Assembly (NCBI RefSeq): GCF_964355755.1
Contig: NC_092675.1
Location: 7,846,312-7,910,311 of the forward strand
Source of the DNA: Antedon mediterranea
Taxonomy: Eukaryota > Echinodermata > Crinoidea > Comatulida > Antedonidae
DNA length: 64,000 nucleotides
Direction of reading: 5' to 3'
Positions 1 to 12,000 of the stretch are shown here, piece after piece. The notes beneath the pieces were generated by a model. It was not told where the DNA came from and did not search any database. It saw nothing but the letters and a program-made list of their open reading frames with translations. Each line of letters opens with the position of its first letter. Positions within the stretch are counted from its first letter, which is position 1. Made by a program: the position numbers and the translations under genes.

Positions 1-738
1 TATGACGACATTATTTGTTACAGGCTCATTGAATACGGCTGCTGCGTGTGATGAGGGCGGCAAACAGAAACGGGATATCAACACGATTGCGTCAATTTTA
101 AATGATCTTCTAAAAGCTGCACCAATGTATAAGCAACTGTTGGAAAGTCGACCACGTGCACCAATGGCAAACACGAACAACGCCACCGGAGGACTGCCGG
201 ACTTCAGAAGAAGAACCAATGGTCAGTATAATAAACCTATACAATATTTTTTTTCAAAGGAGACGCCGATAGTGCCCTGAATGAAATAGAACCACTTCTA
301 TCTATATCGGAAACAATTTAACATAGGCAACCATTTTTAAGAGAAAACGTGACATAATAATGATGTTATATTAGGCCATAAATTGCGTATTGCATTTCAA
401 AGGTGGGCTTGACAAATTGTAAGGGTTTGCTAATACACCAATCCACCAAATAGGTTGCCTCCTCATTTTTGACAAATTGTTGCAACCATGACTTTCAAAT
501 AATATCATCCGTAACCAGTAAAAGTGTGTGAAAATTATGTGCAAGTTATCATTTTTATATTATTACATTTTTAGATGATGCACGTCAGGAAAAACACACC
601 AGAGACAAAATGGCGCATTTGCAGATGATGATGAAAGATCGCCAACAGCGACGACGCGCCCGTCGCGATCTACGATCTCCGTACAACACCCCTCATCGCT
701 CAATCGAACGCTTAGAAGGGAGTAACCTCGCCGTCTGA
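1..738 (+). CDS. midnolin-like protein, C-terminal two exons (5' partial)
   Basis: Two exons join in phase: 1-221 (donor GGTCAGTAT after AAT-G) and 575-738 (acceptor TTTTTAG). The first contains a helix-like stretch RDINTIASILNDLLKAAPMY. The second is very basic, with DRQQRRRARRDLRSPYNTP, and ends in ...EGSNLAV and TGA at 736-738. An IASILNDLL-type helix followed by an arginine-rich RRxARRDxRxPY tail is, as I recall it, the pattern of the C-terminus of midnolin, the nuclear protein that brings substrates to the proteasome through its C-terminal helix. The ubiquitin-like and Catch domains would lie upstream, outside the window. The reading frame and splice phase are clear; the family name rests on remembered similarity only. 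An unrelated basic nuclear protein is the alternative. Confidence 0.5.
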
Positions 739-1300
739 ACTGCGGCTAGAAAATCTCGGCTAGCAATAGCTGATCGGATTTTGACGAATTTTGTAGCAGA
801 TTTCGGCTGCTGAAGCTTTAAAGAAAAGCTTCAAAATTGACGAATACAATTTAGTGCTTGGAGCCATGGGCTAAAGCATTGCGAAGTGTTACGGTGTTTC
901 ACACGAATCGAATTAGTTTGAGAACGATCATTGTTGGTTGCTAGGGAATAGACATATCGTAGGCTAAAAACCAGCGTCATCGATTTGTAAAATTTAAAGA
1001 AAGCATTAGTATGGAAATAATAACAGAAAGAACACAAAATCGATTTTATTTCATTTAGTAGTTTAAAGTACATGTATAGTTACGATATAATTTTGTTAAT
1101 TTTTGTTGAACAATATTTAGCAGAAAAAAACGTTTTAGGTTTCATCCGGTTTTAATTTTATTTGATATTAATTTACATGATGGCAAGAACGAACGCCAGG
1201 AGTGAATTAAATTAATATGCAAAATTATTTTTAATTAATCTAATATATCGTAAAATTTGTTTAGTAATTTGAGACTAAACTTTTAATTCAAAATAAAGTT
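739..1300 (+). other. 3' UTR of the midnolin-like gene with poly(A) signal
   Basis: No open frame of note follows the TGA at 736-738. An AATAAA hexamer at 1292-1297 is the first canonical poly(A) signal downstream and probably marks the transcript end near 1315. The stretch is AT-rich and otherwise featureless. Confidence 0.5.
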
Positions 1301-1315
1301 TACCGGTTTTTTCTT

Positions 1316-3051
1316 CATCATTTCTAATATTAAGTGTGTTGAGTTCCTCATATGTCACGTATATAGTATATAACACATTTTCATTTAAAATAGACAATCT
1401 TATACAATAATATTATAAAATAAGTGTAGGCCTATTATATCAACACTTTTATTATATAACCCGTGAGCGCTTTCGGTATGGGTGTTTTCAAGTCGAAGGA
1501 TAACGCTGTAACGGTTACATATATTTTTTGCTGTTTAATAGTTAGAAATAAATTTATATTTTTAGTACGGTATAATGATATTAAAACTACTTAATATGCT
1601 GATAATGCAAAACCTTGTATGTGCCAAGTTGTGGGTACATTTAAAATCATTAATAATAATTATAATATTTCTAAAACAATTACCGTAGTAAACATCATAT
1701 AAAGTTATTTGATAGATTGTATTATGTTTATAAGTTTGTTTAAGTGTAACAAAATAATTATTTGTTTCTCTCCGTGTGTCCAATCGACCAGGATTTTCCT
1801 GGTCATTCGAATTGTTGTTGCTATTCGAAACAGTGATATGTTGTGTGTCGTCATATACCAATATCCAATTGGTTTATTTTTCAAGGAAACTTGGCAAAAC
1901 AAAAAATGCTATTGTATCAAGATATGATTTGAGTCTATTTTATGTTACAAACTATCTTGTATTGTCTTATTCTAGGCATTGTGTCTGTACTACTGTCCCA
2001 GAAGATTTACCCGCAATAGTGATTATTTTTAATATATACTATTTTCATCATTAGAGTATAAAATTGGCCGTGTGTTTATCCCAATAAGATCCACAATACA
2101 ACAATATGATATATATATATATATACATGCGTGAAGCCATATGAATAAAATTGATGTTGAATATCGTGTATATAATTGTTTAGCAGCATACCTTGGAAGT
2201 GCGCGTCGCCATTTTAGGCCCACGCGCGCACCTTTTGGTATAATGGTATTTATTGTACAGTGTATAATTATGTATGTTGATTACTGTGTGAACAGGTACT
2301 AGCATTTTGGTGAAGATTTGTTTACCATTTTTAAACTTCCACCACGTGACCAAATTTTGTAAATAATATATTAATGAAAAAAAATTAAATATTTTAGTGA
2401 GTTGTTTTCGGTGATAAGTTTAGTTATGAAGAAAATAGAACAAGTAGCATTTTCACTCTATTATCACTTTGGATGACGTAATTGGTTTTGTAGTAACAAT
2501 TAAAATAGCTTACGTCGAATTGATAAATTGCGTTATTTCATTGAGTCGAATGTTTGTATTTGTCATGTGTTTTGTATGGTCCAAAGAACTATTTCATATT
2601 AAAAGCCTTTCTTGCAATTAGTTTGATTAAAAAAATTCCTATGGACTAACAAGGGTATATATAAGTTAGTCTTCTCATGATAAAAAACATGAAACTAAAA
2701 TGGCACAATATCGCTGCAAGTGTGAACTAAGCTTTACTTTTGCGTGCCGATATCAATTGTAGAATGAGGTTTCACATCAGCAGTGTCTCTAATTTTCTTT
2801 TATCTTTTCTCCCAATTGGCTATTTATGTGTACCAAAGATATTCACATGCACTTTGTAAACAAATTGTCGCACCGAAACATCCCTTTTAATACTACGGTC
2901 ACAATTAGTATGTTTGGCGGTGATTGCCTTCCATAATACTAGTAGAAATGATACATGTGGACTGTAGAGGGTGGCATACAATAATAAACGAAACTTCATA
3001 CATTTCTATTCTATAGAGTTTTCTCTCCCCTTCAGGACAGAGGAATCCGTT
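1316..3051. other. intergenic, AT-rich, no recognised gene
   Basis: The stretch separates the midnolin-like gene from the SRCR receptor. The open frames in it are short and AT-driven and show no recognisable domain. A short (AT)n tract lies near 2109-2125. The promoter and 5' UTR of the SRCR receptor presumably lie at the right end; I see no clear TATA box there. Confidence 0.5.
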
Positions 3052-6000
3052 ATGTTTTGGATACTTTCTCTTGTTTTTGTTGCAATAAATTGTTATGGTG
3101 TTAATACTCAATTTGGTATGTTGATACTGTATTTAGCCTCAGCCTAGATTAGGCTTATTAGCAAATGCTAAATTAGCCTAGGCGGCCTGCTCTCTATCTA
3201 CTCTAGAGACTAGGCCTAACTAGGCCTAGCCCAGGCTTAGGCCTAGCTCTATAGTGGACAGGCCTACTAGGCCCTCTAGCTAGTAGGATGCTTTAGAGTG
3301 CTGTATGTAGCTACCAATGATATGTAATACTAGTCGAAGGCTGGATGGCAATCTTTTAATGTTATCGCAGTTCAAAAGTGATTCTCCATGGAGAGGGAAC
3401 CAACGAACAAGATGGCGGCTGCAATTGACCAATCAGATAGATATGCCCTACGCTACGCAGTATCCAATGCTACGCCTGTATCTGTATGCGACTCGTACAA
3501 ACACCTTTCTAGGTTTTCGTTGCACGCAGGGCGGGGTCTGATGTGCAGCAGTTATTTTAAATAGTGGGCAGTGGATATCAGGTCGTTAATGTTTATTTGT
3601 TCAAGTTCGGATTTGAAGAAGGTCTTGGTATTTGGAGCATCGCGGAAAGGCAAATTGTTCCATTCAGGGATCGTTTTGGGATATAATGAGTGGCGATAAC
3701 AGTCTTTGTTAGCAGGAATAAAATCGTAAACGAGGGGGTCAGTCTGTCTTGTCTTTATCCCTCTTGTAGATGCTTTGCAATAATTCTGGATATTGTTCGG
3801 TAGAATATGTGTTATAATTTATGTGGTCTTAATGTATTATATTACATATTATTTTTTATATTAAATTTTAAATTTACGGCCGCCATCTTGTTGGTTCCCC
3901 TCTTGTTGCAATCACTTTTCAGTCTAGAGTGCGGCCTCTAGCCTTCGGCTTTACCTCACTGGTAGCTACATAGCTAGGCCCTAGTGATATTAGATAAAAG
4001 ATAGGCTTTTTTTTTTGATAATAGGGATAACGTTGATTTGGAAGGAACCCAACACATTTAGGACCAAAATTTGGAAATCTTATTTTAATTGTCAAAATAA
4101 TATAATTTTATCTACTGTATATTATAATTATTATATTACTAATTGAATTACTATCACCTATAATCATGCCGATTATGGCCGATATTTTTGGACCACTACT
4201 ATTAAAAGGTTGCTCATCATCTTCCTAGCTCCTATATAGCTATACTCAGAACCTCATTTGGGTATAGTTGTAGATGGGTTGGTCACATCCGGTCACATTT
4301 ATGTAGTGTGGGCTTCCTAATTTTTCTTTTAAAACATGTTTCATATTATTACGTTACAATACATACTACTTTAATAAGCCTAGTAGTAGTGTACCATACA
4401 CATACCATTCATATTCAAACAAATGGACGATGAGAACCACGGTCTAAAACATCATTGTTAATAATAATAGCTGTTCATGTTTGGTATATTTTGCACAGAG
4501 ATATTAATAATAACGTGTTATAAGCATAGGCCTATGCTTCAATAATTTCCCAAGTTCTTTGTTATTTAATAATAATTGTTATTTTTTATTGTTATTGTCA
4601 TATTTCATCATAATAAGGAAATAGAAGATGTTATCATTGAATTTGGAAACATTACCAGATTAATATTTGGGAACATGTACTGCAAAAATCAAGATCGGGC
4701 ACATACAGTAGTAACATTTTGTCTCAATTATCATTTTGATTAGACGTTATACCTGTTTTTAAGTAGTCTTGTCAAATCTTGTGGTCGTCAGCAATTCATA
4801 ATAATAATAAATAATTATGTACTTTTTGACTTTTTTAGATTTTGAGGTAAAGTTTAACAACGGTCAAGCACCTGGAAAGCATTATGGAACGGTAGAAATA
4901 TACTACAACAGAAACTGGTGGTTGATCGCCTCAGCTAATTGGACGTTATCAAACTCTTTAGTCGTCTGCAAATCTTTAGGTTATTCCGATGTACATGCCT
5001 ACGCCCCTGTCAACCGTGTAGACAATTCACGCATGTTAACGGCACGCTCTTTTATTTGCACTGGCAAGGAAAGTGGTCTACAGTATTGCAAACAATTTGA
5101 CTTCCCTTCATCTGCATTTGATAACATTGGTGAAAAGATTGTAAAAATAACATGTAAAGGACTAGAAGGTACAGTATGTTAGTGTTCCTAATTAAAGGCT
5201 TTGTTGAAGCTTAATAATAATAATCATGGCCACCAGTGTATCATGATGAATTTGTTTTAAATTTATATCCAGGTATTTTACTATATAATTAAAGGACAAC
5301 TTACCATATATTTACAACGTATTAAGGATGCACGCGCTCGCTGTACAGCTGTCACTGTAAATTGCTGTGAAATCACGGGTGCATTGCAAAATCTACTTAA
5401 TGAGTCCAGATAAGCAAAAGAAAAAAAAAATCAACATTTATATTTTTTTACGACTTATTTACAAAGAAATGTTTGCGATTTGCCAGACTTTGCCAGAAAA
5501 CTCATGATGTAAATTTTGCGATGCACCTGTGACGTCGTTAAAATATGGTCCTCGGTCAAGTTGTCTTTTAAAATACAAAAGTATATTGTTTTTTGTCTAT
5601 GTTATTTCTTATTTTAAATTCCATTATTGTTTAATTCTAAAAAGGATAAACTAAACGCCGGTCGGACACCAACCCGGTATTTTTTAACAATCTTTCGAGA
5701 TAACAAATAAAACAAGATTTATGTAGTTAAACTTAATTTAAAAATATTTACTTTAGAAATATGTTTAAAGACACCTTTCCTTCGTTTTTTAGATCTATTT
5801 TAAGATCACAAACTATATTTAATATAAAAATAATACTATATGGTCCTATTGCGATAACTTTTTTTGTCTTTAAATGGTTAAAAATGTGAAAAATAAGTCG
5901 ATTCTAATAATTATAGCGGCCCGCTATAAATCCCAAAATGCATTGCGCGCGGATTGATATTTCTGTTTTTCTTCTGTAATTCACCCACTTTTCGATCGAT

Positions 6001-9000
6001 CGTGAGGCCAAAACAAATGGAAACTCCTAACTTTTCAGCGAAAATACCGGGTTTTGCCCAATTTGTATCAACGTAGTCTGGCAAAAATAGAAAGAAAATT
6101 AATGCAGCAACTATACGACGTCAGGCTAGGTATATAGCTAGCGTACGATGTTCGTTCGTTACCGATGTTTACCAGCTAGGCCTACAAAACTAGCTAGGCT
6201 AGGCTAGGCCTAATTAAAGACCGTTCACGAGAGGTCAGTCGCCGCGAGCTACCTAGGTACTGTAGTGCATTGTTTCTCACTTTTTATCATAATTTACCAT
6301 AAAACGTACATTTAAGACAAGGAATGACCTGGTTTAATGTTTTTAAAGTAGTATTATTTTTACAAAACGTCACAAATTGTAGGGAAGGTGTCTTTAAGAT
6401 TATCCGGAAGGATAAATAAATGTTATTTTTAATTAAATTGAAAAAATAAAAGTAAAAAGTATTATGCCATGTACAGTATGTAAAATTAAATTAAAAAACT
6501 TGAAGTAAACCATATATAGTAATAATTAGTATCATTCAGTTAAAGTTATTATGTATGTGTCCAATTTGTACAAACAAGCAAAAATTGTCTGAAATAACCC
6601 ATGTGAGTTTTATGCGATGCGCACACGGTGTGTCCAGTGGGTGCAATTGTTTTTTAAAGTTTTAATTATCAATTCAATTGGAATCTCTTAATTTAGAATT
6701 GTCTAGTGTGAATTAGCACTGGATTATTTGATTTTTAATTATTTACAATGACTTTAATGACACAAGTTTCACAAGCACACAAGTTTCAGACAAGATCCAG
6801 AAACTGATCAATGCAATAATATAAATCCTTTTTTTTTTCTTCTCTATTTATCAGAAAGTCATGTTAGATTGGTTGGGGGCTTGACTGCAAAAGAAGGCAG
6901 AGCCGAAGTGTATCACAATGGGGAGTGGGGTACAATCTGCAATAGCGGAATGGTGTTGTCGGATGCAACGGCACTCTGTCGTACTGTCGGCTACGATACC
7001 AAATTGGCAAATTATGGTCTATCAAGACGTTTGCGTAAAGCAACAGGACGGATCTGGATTGATAATTTACGTTGCGATGGTTCAGAGTCGAAAATAAATG
7101 AATGCTCACAAGTGTCGTGGAATGGAAGTGATTCCTGCAATCACAATGATGATGTATACATGTACTGTTATTCAGGTACATAATTTATTAACGACATTTC
7201 ATATTTAGGTACATAATACTATAGGGAAATTTTGATTTGCAAAGATGTGGGACCTATACATTGGTCATCAACTGGACCTAAAATCTGGCAAAACTGTGTC
7301 AAAGAATGCAATAACATATTAAAGATGTATTGTCCCTTTGTCAAATTCCTAAAAAAAAAAAAAAAGATTTCGAAAAAAAGTGGGTCATTTTGAAGTATCA
7401 TAATAGTTATTAATTTTCACCAAAAATGAGTCGAAAAAAAAATCATTTAACTGAAATACAGACGTTTTTTGGTTCAAAAAATAACTTTGACTTCCAGTCA
7501 AAGTTTTCTATCAAAACATATCTCATAATGCAACACGCTTATTTGGCTACTCTGTATGCATAATCATAAAACTTCCTCACAATCTGTGTGAAAACACCTT
7601 CTCATCCGTGACGAGTTGTAAACAATTCTAATTAGCATCATGCATAATGTATACTCATGGTTTGAAATCTTTGTTTACTTTCGCTCGGGACGATTATCCA
7701 GACGAAATGTAATCAAATTAATTTAGCTGTTAATTACGTAAAATTGTTGTTTTTGGCTCGAATTTTTAATATTACTTTGATATGGCCAATTTAAATTTAG
7801 AATATTTTGACCTTCATTTTTTTGTGTTTCAAGGGACAATACATCTTTAAATGATCCTCATATGCAAAATTGCTAGATAATTTATATTATAAAAATTAAA
7901 TAATTAATTTAAATAAAAAATTGCTTTAACTGTCAAAGAATCAAAGTGCGGAAGCATATCACATTGCAAATTTAAAGGCTTCCTCATAGTCAGATCCTTC
8001 AAACTTAATCTGTAGCTGAAATTTAAAACAAAAAAAATGTGATTGTAAAACTGATCTATGTACTTACACTTCATCCAAGTGCTTTTTTCTTTTATGGGAA
8101 TGAACATTCACAAATGAATGAAACTGACCTACCTTGACCTAAGCTGTCCACGCCGTCTGGGAGACTTGTGATGGCTTCTGTTTCACGACCTCTTGCCAGA
8201 TCCTCCTATCTTGTGACATTCTACAGTAGTTGCACTTGTTAGGGATCCTTGGTTTCTTGAATGAAACTACCTTTACTGAATTCTACTTTCTCTTGTTTTT
8301 CCACTTTCTTTTTGTTTATAGAATAATTATGGCATTCCGTCTTATGTTGAACAAATAAAGGGTACATTTGTAGTTTGAAAAGTAGGTATTGCTTACTGTG
8401 AAAGCCTCATAAGAGACCATATATTCTTTCTACAGATAATGATATCCGATTGCAGTCAAATAATGTACATTCTGGGATAGTTGAATTTTACCATTCTGAA
8501 GTTTGGGGTTACACTTGTGAATCCAACTACTACTATTCATCGTACAGCACGTATGTACATGTAGATGCAACTGTTGCCTGCCGTTCACTTGGTTTTACGA
8601 ACCCAATTGTTGGCGAGTACACTACCAGAAACTCAACCAGTAAGATTTGGCTTGATTATATAAGCTGTGACGGACATGAAAACAGTCTTATTGAGTGTGA
8701 ACATGATGATTGGACTGGATCGTCTTGCTCAAATGTATGGGTTGTTGTCTGTATGCAGTCAGTAGGTATGTACAGTTTTAGTTACTGAAAAAAAAACTGT
8801 GGAGATATAATAAAATAGCACAAAGGCTTTTGGCAATTAAAATACGACATCGAGAGTACCCGGGCACAGATCGACCAAAGCACCACCCTAATTGTAGTAA
8901 CCTGCAGCCCAACATAATATGGAAAGCACGTTTTTGAACACACTTAATGGCGTACTCCTAGTGGCATAATGGCTATGAGCGCTCACTGCCTAAATTCAGG

Positions 9001-12000
9001 GGCCTAGCCTATTCAGGCCTACTGTAGGCTAGACCTAGTAGTACTAGCTTGGCTGAAAGGCAAAACTTCGACAGACAATTGGAACTCATTAGGCTAATTA
9101 CGATTCCACGTCTTGTAGAGGTGTTCCCATTAATTAATCAAATTCCTACAAATGATCTAAATCTAATTTAAATGCCTTTTTGATCTAAATTAGTACATAT
9201 ATCTCTCCAGAAATATACTTCCATCGCGAAAAACCAGTCATAATATTCAAATCACTGCGAAAGTACAAAATAGGTTGTTGTATTTCAAAAGCTATAGTAT
9301 AAAACAAAATATTTTACAAACGCGAAAAGATTTTTTTTTTCGTACGTGAAAAAAATTACTATTAAACGAACATGCGTACTATTCCACGCCATGTGACCCA
9401 CATTCGTCCAATCAAATGACAGGAATTTATATAGGTGTTATATAAAACCGTTAATTTTGTCATTTTATTTTTTTTTCGGGTTTTTTTTCTATGGAAGTGA
9501 TTGCATCTATATATAAATTTACGTAAGGGCAAAATTCGGTAAATCGCGCCTTACTTCTTGAATTTTCACTCGATGGTATGTAAAGTTGGTTCGTACTTTC
9601 GGTACTGATTTTAACCGCCTGATGTAACCCTGTTTACTAATTAAATTGAGTTAGATAATTAGTTATTGACGATTAAAACGAATTTAGGTTCAACGATTTG
9701 CCCCAAATAGGGGTGTTTTCCGATCGTGGTATACACTGTCTAATGGATGTCCGTCTTGAAAAATACCCGCCAAAAAAATGCGAGGAGGCTTCGCATTTTT
9801 CTATCTCCTCCTACGATAATTGTTTTTAATAGCTGAAAACCGGTTGAACAGCTAGAGTACACCATCATAATGTTGAAGACAGGCCGATTTCTTTTAAAAA
9901 ATACTATTTTGATAGATTTAATATACGATTATACAAATGTATTGATTTGCGATGAATGGAACATCCCAATCTCTCAGTCTGCCAGAGTTTGGTTTAACAC
10001 AAGTACTGTAGGTAAATTTATGAGCCCTTGGTTTAACACATACGGTAGGTAAATATATGGGCCCTTTGAGAATAAACTTGCAATAGGTTCGGAAAATGTT
10101 AAAAACCAATTTATATTATTTGAATCGGTAAACAGTTTCCATTTATTATACATTGATAATGAAACATGAAATATTCCTATTTATGTCCCTCGAGGTTCAT
10201 TACAATTTATATTTAGTAGTCCCACGGACTTCATCTTAGCCACTCCCCCGAGTGCTAAGGCCAAATTTATGATACCCTACTTTCTATGTAAGTTTAGTTA
10301 CAGTTAGTTCTTGACGATAATACAACGAATTTAGGTTACACCCTTCGGCCGCGAAAACGTTTCTGTACAAATATGATACCGATTGGCTTTATTTCATTCA
10401 ACAGCGACCATAATCTCGCCAATTACAGGATAGATAAACTATTTTATTATTGATGTGCTTATAAATTAAGACTCATGTAAACAGCTTGATTACATCATTT
10501 TACAGACAAACGAAACTTTTTTAAACCTACTGTTTCAATAACTGAGTATAATACTGTATACGTTTTCATAAGTAAGTGCATATACATTTTCGTGTTTTCA
10601 TTGACGAGATTGTAATAGTAACTTCAGTAACTATTACAGTACTTATTTATTATACGACACAAGACAATTGTATCTGACAGGTACGTACATTATTCTAAAA
10701 AATAAGTCTAGATAGATCCCTTAGGCGTCATAAATCACAGGCCAACAAATCAGTACTCATGACAGAAATTCGACCCAGTTTGGTTCACACAAATGTTTAC
10801 AGGAATTTCAACCACCACAACCGATGATTTGCCCTAAATATTTAGGTAGACTACAGTTTAATTTTTCACTGAATAGTAGCTTGAATTTCCGATTTCCATT
10901 TCGCAGAATGTCTAGGTCTATTTATTTAGTTTGGTTCTTATAATATATAAATACAATCAACTTTATTACTGCGGTTCCATCACCACCACCACGTGCCGCC
11001 CAATTCCCCGGTACATACATTTCCATTTCTCCCTAATTTCTTTAGTCCACATAAATTAATTGTCCTTTATGGAATCCAGTATTGGTTTTGTTGTCTCTAT
11101 TCTATTCTACTGTATTCGAGAACCATCTGTGAGCACCCCTAGATGGTACGCGAGCGAAGCGAGCGTGCCATCTAGTCTTTAAGAATTAACTTTAAAAACA
11201 CCGGACATATTTTCTTTTTATTAAAAAAAATTGTTTTTGCAGTTAATGAAACTGATGAGCAAAAGAGCTATATATGTCGAAAAAAATGTCTCAATGGTCA
11301 TTGTAGATATGGTGATGATTGTATCTGTTATGGATCATGGTATGGTGATTGGTGTGGTATGTGTACTATTCACATTTTATTTCAAAATATTGTACATGCT
11401 TCTTTATGATTTTTTTTAAAATGGTTTAATCTTGGTTGTTAAGGCTTTACTGTATTCTTTTTTATTTATGGAATGTGCATACAAAATTATGTAATAATAA
11501 TAATAATAATAATAAGCAATGATAATGATAATAAGCAATGATAATGATAACAAGCAATGATAATGATAACAAGCAATGATAATAAGCAATGATAATGATA
11601 ATAAGCAATGATAATGATAATAAGCAATGATAATGATAATAAGCAATGATAATGATAATAAGCAATGATAATGATAACAAGCAATGATAATGATAACAAG
11701 CAATGATAATAAGCAATGATAATGATAACAAGCAATGATAATGATAATAAGCAATGATAATGGTAATAAGCAATGATAATGATAATAAGCAATGATAATG
11801 ATAATAAGCAATGATAATGATAACAAGCAATGATAATGATAACAAGCAATGATAATGATAATAAGCAATGATAATGATAATAAGCAATGATAATGATAAA
11901 AAGTAATAATAATGATAACAAGCAATGATAATGATAACAAGCAATGATAATAAGCAATGATAATGATAATAAGCAATGATAATGATAATAAGCAATGATA

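Noticed and set aside
6864-7181. 105-codon minus-strand frame opposite SRCR exon 3
   Set aside because: Shadow of the real SRCR exon, which has correct splice sites and domain cysteines.
9870-10052. 60-codon frame (MLKTGRF...) present identically here and at 47325-47507
   Set aside because: Conserved only because both lie in copies of the same Helitron-like element; no homology or start context, and other copies disrupt it.
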